A stretch of 64,000 nt of DNA, taken from Zobellia uliginosa (GTDB taxonomy: Bacteria > Bacteroidota > Bacteroidia > Flavobacteriales > Flavobacteriaceae). The position numbers were made by a program, and so were the translations under genes. The notes below the pieces were generated by a model that was given only the letters and a program-made list of their open reading frames with translations, was not told the DNA's origin and searched no databases. Of this stretch, positions 18,621 through 27,532 are shown one piece after another; position 1 is the stretch's first letter; each line of letters begins with the position of its first letter. The stretch lies in assembly GCF_018860745.1 (NCBI RefSeq), contig NZ_JAHKPY010000001.1:1-64000 (forward strand), read 5' to 3'.

Positions 18621-19514
18621 TTATCTCTTGAAGGGTTTTTTTAACCTTCTCTTATTTTTCATTATTCCGTTGGCAAGAACCGTCATTAGGATGATGCCAC
18701 CACCTACATAAAATAAGGGATTCATTTTCTCTGAATCGCCTAAGATAAAATACGCCAAAATTATGCCGTACACAGGCTCTAGATTGATTGTAAGCATTAC
18801 TGTATAAGGACTGATATACTTTAATATTTTTACCGATGCAATAAAAGCATAGGCCGTACAGATAGATGCTAATATAAAAAGATAAAATATATCATCTGAT
18901 GACAATTGAAAAAACTGTGCATTAAAGCTCCCCCGAAAAGCTAGAAAAATAGTCAATAGCACTACCCCGCTTAATAACTCATAAAACGAGATTACCGATG
19001 GCCTCTCTTTCTGAATAAGCTTACCGTTTATTAGTGAGAAAAGTGCTGAAAGAAACGCGGAAATAAGGGCCAAAACAATACCGTACAGATACTGGGTATC
19101 AACTTTAAAAATCAAATAAAGCCCCAACATAACTATAACTCCGAACAGAATTTCGTACCAAATCATTTTGCGTTTGTACCAAAAGGGCTCAATTATGGCG
19201 GTAAAAAAAGCGCCTGTAGACATTGTAGCTAAAGCTATCGAGACATTAGAAACCTTAATTGCCAAGAAGAAAGTAACCCAATGTAATGCAATTACCACCC
19301 CTGCTCCCATCAAAGCTAAAAGCATCTTACGGCTAACCTTAAGAGAATATCTTTTTGCGAACAGATAGAAAAATATAAGTACTGCAGCTATTAGCATTCG
19401 GTACCAAACCAAAGGCATAGCATCTAAGGTTATTAATTTTCCCAAAACCGCGGTAAAGCCCCAAATAAAAACTATAAAATGTAAGTGCAGGTAGTTTTTT
19501 AGCTGTGCCCCCAT
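18621..19514 (-). CDS. DMT-superfamily (EamA) transporter
   Basis: Inner-membrane permease of 297 aa with two EamA repeats and ten predicted transmembrane helices (first at about 10-27, HFIVFIWGFTAVLGKL). The C-terminal tail is basic (KNKRRLKKPFKR), as expected for a cytoplasmic end. Such proteins export metabolites or amino acids, or take up nucleosides; the substrate is not readable here. Lies 25 bases downstream of the lptG-type gene and probably shares its transcript. Confidence 0.88.
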   Translation of the reverse strand: MGAQLKNYLHLHFIVFIWGFTAVLGKLITLDAMPLVWYRMLIAAVLIFFYLFAKRYSLKVSRKMLLALMGAGVVIALHWVTFFLAIKVSNVSIALATMSTGAFFTAIIEPFWYKRKMIWYEILFGVIVMLGLYLIFKVDTQYLYGIVLALISAFLSALFSLINGKLIQKERPSVISFYELLSGVVLLTIFLAFRGSFNAQFFQLSSDDIFYLFILASICTAYAFIASVKILKYISPYTVMLTINLEPVYGIILAYFILGDSEKMNPLFYVGGGIILMTVLANGIMKNKRRLKKPFKR

Positions 19515-19539
19515 AAAAAACTTTTTAAATGCCGCTGCA

Positions 19540-20622
19540 TTATCGTTTTGCCTTCTGTAACAAAACTACAGCAAGAATACTAAAAATCGTATTAGGAATA
19601 AGTACGGCCAGAAGAGGTGAAAAACCTGACTGTTCCGCAAGTGTTCCAAAAACTTTGTCAAAGAAAACAAAAACAAAGGCCACAATAATACCAAAAGCCA
19701 AGTTTATACCCATTCCTCCACGCCTTTTTACGGAAGAAACCGCAACGGCTATGATAGTTAAGATAAAAGCTGTTATAGGCAGTGCCCAACGTTTATACTT
19801 CACCAAAACATAAGCGTTAATATTTGATGCCCCCTTTAACCTTTGGTCTTTTATAAAACGGTTGAGTTCAAAAATATTCTTGGTTTCTGCCGCATAGGAT
19901 ACCGGGGTAAGATCGCCTATTTTAAAAGAGAAAAGCGTATCTAACCTACGTTTGGTTTCCACCATGGCGGTGTCATTGATTAACTTTCTTTTCTTGTATG
20001 TAGTTAGACGATACATACTGTCTTTCTCTATATATCTAATATTAGCGGCAGATATCTTAAAATCGAGTTCATTTTTCTCGTTAAATCTTTCAAAAGTAAA
20101 ATTGTACCCTATTTGTCTAGCCGGATCAAAACTACTCACATATATAAAGTCGTTGGCATTTAATTGGGTAAAAATATTATTGGTAACCCTGTCCTGTTTT
20201 CCCTTTTTCAGATATTTATATTTAAACTCGTTAAAGCCTTTACTGGCATTGGGCACAATAAACATACCCATAACAAACATAAGTATTGCAATAATAGAGG
20301 CCCCTATAATATAAGGACGTAAAAATCTTGAATAAGAAACACCTGAACTTAAAATAGCTACAATTTCAGTATTACCGGCTAGTTTTGAAGTAAAGAAAAT
20401 GATGGAAAGAAAAAGAAATATAGGAAACAGTAAACTGCCTATATAAATGGTAAAATTACCAAAATAGATAAGTATTTCATCCAATGGTGCTTCATTAGCC
20501 TGCATTTTGCCTATCTGCTCGGCCAAATGCGCCATGATGCCTATAGGAATGAACAGCAAAATCATCACCGAAAAGGTGACTAAATACCGCTTTAATATAT
20601 ATTTATCTAATATCGTTAGCAC
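19540..20622 (-). CDS. lptG: LptF/LptG-family LPS export permease
   Basis: 360-aa YjgP/YjgQ family protein: one of the two membrane subunits of the LptB2FG transporter that extracts lipopolysaccharide from the inner membrane. Begins MLTILDKYILKRY, the usual first helix approach, with three N-terminal and three C-terminal transmembrane helices around a periplasmic beta-jellyroll domain (about 130-265). The start is GTG and shares one base with the tgt stop (TAGTG), so translation is coupled to tgt. LptF versus LptG cannot be separated with certainty; the tgt-linked copy in flavobacteria is usually named lptG. Confidence 0.88.
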   Translation of the reverse strand: MLTILDKYILKRYLVTFSVMILLFIPIGIMAHLAEQIGKMQANEAPLDEILIYFGNFTIYIGSLLFPIFLFLSIIFFTSKLAGNTEIVAILSSGVSYSRFLRPYIIGASIIAILMFVMGMFIVPNASKGFNEFKYKYLKKGKQDRVTNNIFTQLNANDFIYVSSFDPARQIGYNFTFERFNEKNELDFKISAANIRYIEKDSMYRLTTYKKRKLINDTAMVETKRRLDTLFSFKIGDLTPVSYAAETKNIFELNRFIKDQRLKGASNINAYVLVKYKRWALPITAFILTIIAVAVSSVKRRGGMGINLAFGIIVAFVFVFFDKVFGTLAEQSGFSPLLAVLIPNTIFSILAVVLLQKAKR

Positions 20623-21752
20623 TACAATCGTTTATCCATTTGCTTCACCATACGGTTTTTCCATTCTGTGAAGTCCCCCGCTAAAATATGCTTTCGAGCT
20701 TCACGGGTCAACCAAAGGTAAAATCCTAAGTTATGAATAGTGGCAATTTGCTTTCCTAAATACTCCTTGGCAACGAATAAATGACGTAAGTAGGCCTTTG
20801 AATATTCCAAGTCCACAAAAGTAATTCCCATATCATCTATGGGAGAAAAATCATCTTCCCATTTCTTATTCTTTATATTGATGGTACCATGGGCCGTAAA
20901 CAACATTCCATTTCTAGCGTTTCGTGTAGGCATTACACAATCAAACATATCAATACCCAAAGCAATATTCTCAAGAATATTAATTGGCGTACCAACCCCC
21001 ATTAAATACCTAGGCTTATCTTCTGGTAAAATCTCGCAAACTACCTCGGTCATTGCATACATTTCCTCAGCAGGCTCACCAACGGAAAGACCACCAATGG
21101 CATTGCCTTCCGCTCCTACACCTGCAATATATTCTGCTGAACGTTTTCTCAAGTCCGTATATGTAGAACCTTGAACTATAGGGAAAAACGTTTGAGAATA
21201 ATCATATTCAAAAGGGGTTTTCTCCAAATGTGCAATACAACGTTCCAACCATCTGTGGGTCATATGCATTGATCTTTCGGCATATCTATAATCACAAGGG
21301 TAAGGTGTACATTCATCAAAGGCCATAATAATATCGGCCCCAATGACACGCTGAATTTCCATTACATTTTCAGGTGTAAAAAGATGCATTGAACCGTCTA
21401 TATGCGATTTAAATTTTACACCTTCTTCTTTAATTTTTCTATTTCCGGAAAGTGAATATACTTGGTAACCTCCACTATCTGTAAGGATATTTCTATCCCA
21501 TCCCATAAATTTATGGAGTCCGCCTGCTTTCTTTAGAATTTCGGTTTTAGGCCTAAGAAAAAGATGATATGTATTCCCTAGAATAATATCCGGGTTTATA
21601 TCCTCTTTCAATTCTCGCTGGTGTACACTTTTCACGGATCCAACCGTGCCAACAGGCATGAATATAGGGGTTTCTATTGCTCCGTGATCGGTAACCATGG
21701 TTCCTGCACGCGCTTTACTTTGGGGGTCTGTATGATGTAAGGTAAATTTCAA
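20622..21752 (-). CDS. tgt: Queuine tRNA-ribosyltransferase
   Basis: Exchanges guanine-34 for preQ1 in GUN-anticodon tRNAs. 376 aa from the TTG at 21752 (MKFTLHHTDPQSKARAG), the normal Tgt N-terminus and length. A longer frame from 21782 would add ten residues, but the promoter -7 box lies inside that stretch, so it cannot be translated. Catalytic Asp motifs are visible in ILTDSGGYQV and IMAFDECTPYP, the second Asp in GIDMFDCVMPTRNAR. The zinc-site cysteines typical of CxCxxC are not evident at the expected C-terminal position (VDLEYSKAYLRHL), unlike E. coli Tgt. Confidence 0.95.
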   Translation of the reverse strand: MKFTLHHTDPQSKARAGTMVTDHGAIETPIFMPVGTVGSVKSVHQRELKEDINPDIILGNTYHLFLRPKTEILKKAGGLHKFMGWDRNILTDSGGYQVYSLSGNRKIKEEGVKFKSHIDGSMHLFTPENVMEIQRVIGADIIMAFDECTPYPCDYRYAERSMHMTHRWLERCIAHLEKTPFEYDYSQTFFPIVQGSTYTDLRKRSAEYIAGVGAEGNAIGGLSVGEPAEEMYAMTEVVCEILPEDKPRYLMGVGTPINILENIALGIDMFDCVMPTRNARNGMLFTAHGTINIKNKKWEDDFSPIDDMGITFVDLEYSKAYLRHLFVAKEYLGKQIATIHNLGFYLWLTREARKHILAGDFTEWKNRMVKQMDKRL

Positions 21753-21769
21753 AATAATATTTATGGGCG

Positions 21770-21777
21770 CAAAGATA
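21770..21777 (-). promoter_or_regulatory. tgt promoter -7 box
   Basis: Minus strand reads TATCTTTG followed by C, a perfect TAnnTTTG. The predicted start site is near 21763, about ten bases before the TTG start codon, so the tgt message is almost leaderless. Confidence 0.7.
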
Positions 21778-21982
21778 AACAACTGCTTAGCATAATAGCC
21801 TTAACGAAAAAATAAAGTTTGCACGAGTTTGAACCTCCAATGTAAAAATACTTTCCCAGGTCCGTTTCACTTCTAGGTTTGCTAATATTAAGCACAATCA
21901 AACCGCTATTGCTCAAAACGTTGCCATCTGTTGCTTTTATCACTCTTTTTTTGATTTGATGGCAAAAATAAACAAGGTGCGA

Positions 21983-22014
21983 TTTGTATTCCCAAAAGAT
22001 TGCGGTTACATTTG
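21983..22014 (+). promoter_or_regulatory. Promoter of the split transketolase genes
   Basis: TTTG at 21983-21986 and TACATTTG at 22007-22014 with a 20-base spacer: a full consensus match. It decides the start codon of the downstream gene, because an upstream in-frame start at 22000 lies inside it. Confidence 0.8.
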
Positions 22015-22041
22015 AAAACTACTAAAAATGAACATTTACAA

Positions 22042-22887
22042 ATGGCAAAATTAGACGATTTACAAGATATCGTAGTACAGACCCGAAGGGACATTCTACG
22101 TATGGTACATAAAGTAAATTCAGGTCACCCAGGGGGTTCTTTGGGCTGTACTGAGTTTTTGGTCGCACTTTACAATGAAGTAATGGACCTTAAAGAAGGT
22201 TTTGATATGGACGGTAAGGATGAAGACCTTTTCTTCCTATCAAACGGTCATATATCTCCTGTATTTTACAGCGTTTTAGCTAGAAAAGGATATTTTCCTG
22301 TTGAGGAACTAAACACATTCCGTTTATTGGACTCACGTTTACAAGGTCACCCTACTACACATGAAGGCCTTCCCGGTGTTCGTGTAGCATCCGGTTCTTT
22401 AGGGCAAGGTATGTCCGTAGCGATCGGTGCGGCATTAGCCAAGAAATTGAACGGCGATGACAAATTGGTTTATAGTCTTCATGGCGATGGCGAATTACAA
22501 GAAGGTCAGAACTGGGAAGCTATTATGTATGCCGCCGGAAATAAAGTTGACAATCTGATCTCTACCATAGATAGGAACGGACAACAGATTGACGGCCCTA
22601 CCGAAGAAGTGCTTCCTTTAGGAAACCTAAAAGAAAAGTTCGAAGTTTTTGGATGGGATGTTCTTGAAGTTGCGGAAGGAAACAATCTTGAAGCCGTTAT
22701 AAACGGACTTAAAGAAGCAAAGAGCAGAACCGGAAAAGGAAAACCGGTCTGTATCATCCTTGATACAATGATGGGTAACGGTGTAGATTTTATGATGCAC
22801 ACGCACGCATGGCACGGTAAAGCGCCAAGCGATGAGCAGTTGGAAAACGCACTAGGACAGAATCCTGAAACCTTAGGAGACTATTAA
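22042..22887 (+). CDS. Transketolase, N-terminal (thiamine diphosphate) subunit
   Basis: 281 aa from the ATG at 22042 (MAKLDDLQDIVVQ). Carries the ThDP-binding half of transketolase: HPGGSLGCTEF, the LSNGHISP segment, the GSLGQGMSVAIG motif and the metal-binding GDGELQEGQNWEA. The pyrimidine-binding half is the next gene. Together they interconvert sugar phosphates in the pentose phosphate pathway. Split transketolases are normal in flavobacteria. A small hairpin (TTTCCG/CGGAAA, 22915-22931) lies in the 62-base gap before the partner gene. Confidence 0.94.
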   Translation: MAKLDDLQDIVVQTRRDILRMVHKVNSGHPGGSLGCTEFLVALYNEVMDLKEGFDMDGKDEDLFFLSNGHISPVFYSVLARKGYFPVEELNTFRLLDSRLQGHPTTHEGLPGVRVASGSLGQGMSVAIGAALAKKLNGDDKLVYSLHGDGELQEGQNWEAIMYAAGNKVDNLISTIDRNGQQIDGPTEEVLPLGNLKEKFEVFGWDVLEVAEGNNLEAVINGLKEAKSRTGKGKPVCIILDTMMGNGVDFMMHTHAWHGKAPSDEQLENALGQNPETLGDY

Positions 22888-22949
22888 AATTCCGTAACTA
22901 TCTTAAATTTTAGATTTCCGCTTGACGGAAACGACAAAAACGAAATACA

Positions 22950-23903
22950 ATGACAAAATATATAGATCAAGGAAAAAACGATACTAGAAGTGGCTACGGA
23001 GAGGCCATGACCGAGCTAGGAAGAACCAACCCTAATGTTGTAGCTCTTTGTGCGGATTTGGTAGGATCACTAAAAATTCAGCCTTTTATTGATGAGAACC
23101 CAGAGCGTTTCTTTCAAATAGGTATTGCAGAGGCTAACATGATGGGTATAGCTGCAGGTCTTACCATTGGTGGTAAAATACCCTTTGCAAGTACATTTGC
23201 TAACTTTGCCACAGGTAGGGTTTACGATCAGATCCGCCAGTCCATTGCTTACTCTAACAAGAACGTAAAAATATGTGCTTCGCATGCCGGTGTTACTTTA
23301 GGTGAAGATGGTGCAACCCACCAGATTCTAGAAGATATAGGAATGATGAAAATGCTTCCGGGCATGACTGTCATCAACCCTTGTGATTTTAACCAAACAA
23401 AAGCTGCTACTTTAGCAATAGCTGAATATGATGGCCCTGTTTACTTACGTTTTGGAAGACCAAAAGTAGCCAACTTTACCCCAGTTGACCAAAAGTTCGA
23501 AATTGGTAAAGCTGTTATGCTTAGCGAGGGTACGGATGTTACTATTGTTGCTACCGGCCATTTGGTTTGGGAAGCTTTAATTGCCGCCGAAAGATTAGAG
23601 GAGCAAGGCATTTCTGCAGAGGTGATTAATTTTCACACTATCAAACCATTTGATGAAGAAGCATTGTTAAAGTCAGTTAAAAAAACGGGCTGTGTTGTTT
23701 CTGCTGAAGAGCATAATTTCTTAGGTGGACTTGGTGAGAGTGTTGCCAGAACCCTTACAGTTCATAACCCCACGCCGCAAGAGTTTGTTGCAACACAAGA
23801 TACTTTTGGTGAAAGTGGTACTCCAGACCAACTTATGGAGAAATACGGACTAAACAATAAAGCTATTGAGAAGGCCGTTTTAAAGGTATTGAAAAGGAAA
23901 TAA
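22950..23903 (+). CDS. Transketolase, C-terminal subunit
   Basis: 317 aa. Carries the pyrimidine-binding domain (TELGRTNPNVVALCADLVGS, the catalytic Glu in QIGIAEANMMGIAAGL, FANFATGRVYDQIRQ) and the C-terminal transketolase domain (VTIVATGHLVWEALIAAERL). Forms a heteromer with the product of the preceding gene; the active site lies between the two. Same transcript as its partner. Confidence 0.94.
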   Translation: MTKYIDQGKNDTRSGYGEAMTELGRTNPNVVALCADLVGSLKIQPFIDENPERFFQIGIAEANMMGIAAGLTIGGKIPFASTFANFATGRVYDQIRQSIAYSNKNVKICASHAGVTLGEDGATHQILEDIGMMKMLPGMTVINPCDFNQTKAATLAIAEYDGPVYLRFGRPKVANFTPVDQKFEIGKAVMLSEGTDVTIVATGHLVWEALIAAERLEEQGISAEVINFHTIKPFDEEALLKSVKKTGCVVSAEEHNFLGGLGESVARTLTVHNPTPQEFVATQDTFGESGTPDQLMEKYGLNNKAIEKAVLKVLKRK

Positions 23904-23951
23904 CAATGGTATCGTTTTTGATACTGTTGTGGTATTAAAAAACGAGAACAT

Positions 23952-24545
23952 ATGAAAAAAACACTCCTAACGGCAGTTTTTGCTTTAGTAAGCATTACTG
24001 CATTCGCACAGAAAGATTTGGTAAAAATTGGTGTTAAAGCCGGTTTGAACTACAGCGCCAATGGTGATTATTTTGAATCCATAGGTGATGCTGCCAGTGA
24101 TCCTGACCGAAATGTGGGTTACCACATTGGTCTTTTTAGTAAAATAGGCTTAAACCGTCTCTATCTTAGACCTGAATTGGTATACACCAAAACAAAGTCC
24201 GATTATAACGGAGATAAATTTGATATTAGCAAGCTAGATTTACCCTTATTGGTAGGCATTAAAGTTATTGGTCCATTACGTGTTTTTGCAGGACCTTCGT
24301 TCCAATATATTCTTGATACCGAATTTGATGGTATTTCTATAGACGATATTGAAAACGACTTTAGTGTAGGTGCCAATATAGGCGCGGGAGTTGAATTAGG
24401 AAAACTAGGTATTGATATTAGGTACGAACGAGGCTTTAATAGTAACGAAGCTACTTTTATTAATACTAATATTACCAACCTGGGACCTAGCCGTGTAGAC
24501 GCTCGCCCAGATCAATTGATCGTTAGTTTATCTCTGACCTTATAA
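23952..24545 (+). CDS. Outer membrane beta-barrel protein (PorT/OmpW-like small barrel)
   Basis: 197 aa with a signal peptide ending at FAQ (about residue 20), then alternating amphipathic strands consistent with an eight-stranded barrel (VKIGVKAGLNYSA, LYLRPELVYTK, LRVFAGPSFQYIL, VGANIGAGVELGKLGIDIRYERGF), ending in VSLSLTL. Belongs to the broad outer-membrane beta-barrel/porin-family group of Bacteroidetes; no specific function can be assigned. 48 bases after the transketolase gene, upstream of a strong terminator. Confidence 0.85.
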   Translation: MKKTLLTAVFALVSITAFAQKDLVKIGVKAGLNYSANGDYFESIGDAASDPDRNVGYHIGLFSKIGLNRLYLRPELVYTKTKSDYNGDKFDISKLDLPLLVGIKVIGPLRVFAGPSFQYILDTEFDGISIDDIENDFSVGANIGAGVELGKLGIDIRYERGFNSNEATFINTNITNLGPSRVDARPDQLIVSLSLTL

Positions 24546-24558
24546 GGAAAGTTTTATT

Positions 24559-24605
24559 ATAAAAAGAAAGCCCGAAACCATATGGTTTCGGGCTTTCTTT
24601 TTTTA
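24559..24605. terminator. Strong bidirectional terminator
   Basis: Perfect long stem AAAGAAAGCCCGAAACC / GGTTTCGGGCTTTCTTT around CATATG, flanked by A- and T-runs. Serves the beta-barrel gene on the plus strand and the convergent FKBP lipoprotein gene on the minus strand. Confidence 0.92.
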
Positions 24606-24621
24606 AGTATGTCAAAAGGAT

Positions 24622-25548
24622 TTAACTGTCACTATCCAAGTAGTCTACCACACCATCACCATCTGTATCAGGATAGGTTATAACACCATTCTCATCGATT
24701 TCAATTTCATCCCTTGTCAAAATTCCATCATTATCATCATCGGAATCTCTATGGTTGTACAAAAAACTATTATTAGATACGTCTCCATCAGTATTGTCAT
24801 TATTTAGATTACCATCTTCATTCACATCCTCAAGAATTGATGGAATACCGTCATTATCATAATCTGTATCTTTAACAAAAACACCTAATTCTAAAGTGAA
24901 AACAAGAGGAGAATATGCAGGAATACCTCCTTGTAAATTGTTAAAATACCCCAGACCGGAAGGCATAACCACCATTCCAACACCAGGATCTGTTATAGAA
25001 TAGGTTCCATTATCTTCCACCACGACTTCTCCTCCTGCTTGTAATTGAGAAAAACCCTGTGCATATCCTCTTATTGTGTTGGGGAGGTACTGCCAGATAT
25101 AATTATCTGTACCATCAAATCTATCCCCATTTAGTAAAGTACCCTCATACTTAACAAAAGTGGAATCTGCATAGGTTGGAGACCCACCAGCCCCTTCTTT
25201 AGCTATCAGATAATAATAGGTATGAGAAACATCTTCGTCCCCATCACCTGTATTTCCAGTGACTTTCACTGTTTCTGATGTCACTTGTTCGCTTAAAGGA
25301 ACTATCTCCGTGTTACCTTCTGGTATCACCTTTAACTCAATCTTATAATCAAAATCTTCGGCCGGGCTCTCAAACTCCGTATAATTGTAATAATGTGTTT
25401 TAAGATATTCCTGAATCTTAGCTTCATCATCAACTAATACCTCACTTAATGGTAGTGGCGGTTCAACGTTGGCACCTCCATCATCGTTATTACAAGAGTA
25501 CAGTACAACTACCAATGCCAATAAGGCAACTATTCGATTCATTATCAT
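24622..25548 (-). CDS. FKBP-type peptidyl-prolyl isomerase lipoprotein with Ca-binding repeats
   Basis: 308-aa lipoprotein (lipobox LYSC near residue 19, then NNDDGG). The middle (about 105-225) is an FKBP fold (STFVKYEGTLLNGDRFDGT, MVVMPSGLGYFNN, PLVFTLELGVF) that would help proline isomerisation during folding of exported proteins. The C-terminal 80 residues are thrombospondin type 3-like DxDxDG repeats (DYDNDGIPSILEDVNEDG, DSDDDNDG, DTDGDGVVDYLDSD), probably calcium-binding. Related FKBP lipoproteins include GldI of the gliding machinery, but that link is not shown here. Confidence 0.88.
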   Translation of the reverse strand: MIMNRIVALLALVVVLYSCNNDDGGANVEPPLPLSEVLVDDEAKIQEYLKTHYYNYTEFESPAEDFDYKIELKVIPEGNTEIVPLSEQVTSETVKVTGNTGDGDEDVSHTYYYLIAKEGAGGSPTYADSTFVKYEGTLLNGDRFDGTDNYIWQYLPNTIRGYAQGFSQLQAGGEVVVEDNGTYSITDPGVGMVVMPSGLGYFNNLQGGIPAYSPLVFTLELGVFVKDTDYDNDGIPSILEDVNEDGNLNNDNTDGDVSNNSFLYNHRDSDDDNDGILTRDEIEIDENGVITYPDTDGDGVVDYLDSDS

Positions 25549-25625
25549 CTATTCAATTTTACAGGCGGCAAGATACAATTTTCCCTTATTTTTGTGGAGA
25601 GCCTTAACAAAGATTTTTAATAGTT

Positions 25626-26027
25626 ATGCGAATTGATAAGTACTTGTGGAGTACCCGCTATTTTAAGACCCGAAACATTGCTTCTACTGCCTGCAAGAAA
25701 GGGCAAGTAAAAATTAATGACCAAGTGGTTAAACCTTCACGAGAAGTGTACCCAATGGATAAAATCATTGTTCGGAAGGATCAGATAAATCTTCAGCTTA
25801 CGGTTTTGGACATTCCTAAAAGTAGAGTGGGCGCTAAATTGGTGCCTATTTATAGAACCGATACCACACCAAAAGAGGCCTTTGAACATAATGAGCTTTT
25901 AAAACAGGCCAAAGAGCACTACCGAAAGAAAGGTACCGGAAGACCTACAAAGAAAGATAGAAGAGATATTGAGGACTATTTAGATGATCCGGACATGGCA
26001 CCGGACGATTTGAAAAGCATAGAATAA
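25626..26027 (+). CDS. S4-domain RNA-binding protein (Hsp15-like)
   Basis: 133 aa. N-terminal S4 domain (MRIDKYLWSTRYFKTRNIASTACKK, GQVKINDQVVKPSREV) and a basic then acidic C-terminal tail (KKGTGRPTKKDRRDIEDYLDD). Hsp15 (HslR) binds stalled 50S subunits carrying peptidyl-tRNA and returns them to the ribosome cycle. Length and layout fit the family. 52 bases upstream of the PRTase gene, which has its own -7 box. Confidence 0.9.
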   Translation: MRIDKYLWSTRYFKTRNIASTACKKGQVKINDQVVKPSREVYPMDKIIVRKDQINLQLTVLDIPKSRVGAKLVPIYRTDTTPKEAFEHNELLKQAKEHYRKKGTGRPTKKDRRDIEDYLDDPDMAPDDLKSIE

Positions 26028-26053
26028 AAAGAACAGATTAATACTTGGTTGTC

Positions 26054-26061
26054 TATCTTTG
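26054..26061 (+). promoter_or_regulatory. -7 box of the PRTase gene
   Basis: TATCTTTG matches TAnnTTTG, 18 bases upstream of the ATG at 26080. The -33 region is weak. Confidence 0.5.
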
Positions 26062-26079
26062 AATTGAAAATACCCTTTT

Positions 26080-26577
26080 ATGGAAAACAAAATACTTACG
26101 CATCAACAAATTCAATATAAGATAGAACGTATTGCCTACCAGATATACGAGGCGAACGTGGAAGAAAAAGAAATTATTATTGCCGGTATAGACGGAGGGG
26201 GACTTAATTTTGCCAAAAAACTACAACGGGTTTTAAAAAGGGTAACTAATGCAGAAGTTACGCTGTGCAAAGTGATAATGGACAAAGAAAACCCTTTGCA
26301 AAGTGGGGTAAAGACTTCTATTCCTGAATCTGAATACATTAACAAATCCATAGTCCTTGTAGATGATGTACTAAATTCTGGCACAACATTGATCTATGGT
26401 GTACATCATTTCCTTAAAACTCCGCTAAAACAACTTAAGACCGCCGTTCTAGTGAATAGAAACCATAAAAAATATCCTGTAAAAGCAGATTACAAGGGTA
26501 TATCCTTATCTACTTCTTTACAAGAGCATGTACATGTGCAATTCAAAGCAAAGAATGATATGGTCTTTCTAGACTAA
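26080..26577 (+). CDS. Phosphoribosyltransferase-family protein (PyrR-like)
   Basis: 165 aa type I PRTase fold. The PRPP-binding motif is VLVDDVLNSGTT (about residues 88-99) and the GIDGGGLNFAKKL loop is upstream. Resembles PyrR/UPRTase or short bacterial HPRT-like enzymes; whether it salvages a base or regulates pyrimidine genes is not readable, and no attenuator was found nearby. Overlaps the convergent aroK gene by nine bases. Confidence 0.85.
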   Translation: MENKILTHQQIQYKIERIAYQIYEANVEEKEIIIAGIDGGGLNFAKKLQRVLKRVTNAEVTLCKVIMDKENPLQSGVKTSIPESEYINKSIVLVDDVLNSGTTLIYGVHHFLKTPLKQLKTAVLVNRNHKKYPVKADYKGISLSTSLQEHVHVQFKAKNDMVFLD

Positions 26578-27084
26578 ATAAGATTCTATTTCATCAACAA
26601 TTTCCTGTGGACTCTTAGTGTCGCAACTAATAACTTTACTTGCCTGATTATAATAGTAGCTCCGCTCAAAAAGATGCTTGCCAATAAATTCAGGTAATTC
26701 TTCTTCCGTAATGTTTCTAACCAATGGTCGCTCATCTTTCTCTTTTAAAAGACGTTTTGTTAACTCTGGTATGGAAACCTTTAAATAAAAAGCATTATTG
26801 GTGTTTTCAAGTATAGTCTGCATATTATTTCCATAACATGGAGTGCCACCTCCTGTAGATAGAATAAAATCATTTCTCTGCTCAAGCACCTCGTTTAAAT
26901 ATTGAAATTCTTTCTTTCTGAAATAGACTTCGCCCTTATTTTCAAAAATTTCGGAGACAGACATATTTTCAGCCTGTTCTATATAATCATCAAGATCTAT
27001 GAATTCTAGACTTTTTTTGTGGGCTAATAATTTGCCGATTGTGCTCTTACCACTACCCATATACCCCAACAATACTATTTTCAC
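26569..27084 (-). CDS. aroK: Shikimate kinase
   Basis: Phosphorylates shikimate in aromatic amino acid synthesis. From the GTG at 27084 the product is 171 aa (MKIVLLGYMGSGKSTIG), the normal length; an upstream in-frame ATG at 27129 would add 15 non-conserved residues. Walker A is GYMGSGKST; substrate-binding residues are in DLDDYIE, EVYFRKKE and LSTGGGTPCY; the lid contains ERPLVRN. Complete. Confidence 0.94.
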   Translation of the reverse strand: MKIVLLGYMGSGKSTIGKLLAHKKSLEFIDLDDYIEQAENMSVSEIFENKGEVYFRKKEFQYLNEVLEQRNDFILSTGGGTPCYGNNMQTILENTNNAFYLKVSIPELTKRLLKEKDERPLVRNITEEELPEFIGKHLFERSYYYNQASKVISCDTKSPQEIVDEIESYLV

Positions 27085-27156
27085 AATTTTATTTTGGTGT
27101 AAAAGTGGCTTATTTTCAGGGGATTTCAAAAAAAAAGAAATTTATCTTAAAAAGGT

Positions 27157-27187
27157 CTTGGAAAATAAAGTAATCGACTTATATTTG
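27157..27187 (+). promoter_or_regulatory. tRNA-Lys promoter
   Basis: CTTG at 27157-27160, 19-base spacer, TATATTTG at 27180-27187. Transcription would start about 30 bases before the first tRNA-Lys. Confidence 0.65.
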
Positions 27188-27223
27188 CACCCGCATTGAG
27201 GGAAACAATCCTGATATGTTTTT

Positions 27224-27299
27224 GACCTGGTAGCTCAGTTGGTAGAGCATCTCCCTTTTAAGGAGAGGGTCCTGGGTTCGAGCCCCAGCCAGGTCACCA
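27224..27299 (+). tRNA. tRNA-Lys (UUU), copy 1, CCA encoded
   Basis: Complete cloverleaf: 7-bp acceptor GACCTGG/CCAGGTC, D-arm GCTC/GAGC, anticodon stem TCTCC/GGAGA with loop CTTTTAA (anticodon TTT at 27257-27259), T-arm CTGGG TTCGAGC CCCAG. The discriminator A at 27296 is followed by a genomically encoded CCA (27297-27299), unlike copy 2. Confidence 0.97.
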
Positions 27300-27308
27300 A
27301 ATAAATAA

Positions 27309-27340
27309 TAGCCTCTTCAACATAAAAGAGGCTTTTTTAT
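27309..27340 (+). terminator. Terminator between the two tRNA-Lys genes
   Basis: GCCTCTT (27311-27317) pairs with AAGAGGC (27326-27332), followed by six T. Confidence 0.85.
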
Positions 27341-27393
27341 TTAATTATGTGAGCTGATTTTTTTTGAATTGAACACGTATATTTTGACATTAT

Positions 27394-27466
27394 GACCTGG
27401 TAGCTCAGTTGGTAGAGCATCTCCCTTTTAAGGAGAGGGTCCTGGGTTCGAGCCCCAGCCAGGTCA
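27394..27466 (+). tRNA. tRNA-Lys (UUU), copy 2, no CCA
   Basis: The 73-base body is identical to copy 1 (anticodon at 27427-27429). The bases after the discriminator are CTTT, so CCA must be added after transcription. A terminator separates it from copy 1, so it needs read-through or its own promoter; only a poor -7 match (TATTTTG near 27380) is seen. Confidence 0.96.
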
Positions 27467-27490
27467 CTTTAAAAACTTCACGATTTATAA

Positions 27491-27532
27491 AAAAAGCTCT
27501 GAAACGGAATCATCGTTTCAGGGCTTTTTTTT
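27491..27532 (+). terminator. Terminator after tRNA-Lys copy 2
   Basis: GCTCTGAAACG (27496-27506) pairs with CGTTTCAGGGC (27514-27524, one G-U pair), with an A-run before and eight T after. The remaining bases to the nrdA 3' end contain only the nrd terminator. Confidence 0.88.

Noticed and set aside
27224-27466. tRNA-Lys repeats as attachment sites of an integrated element
   Set aside because: Only 97 bases lie between the copies and no integrase gene is present.
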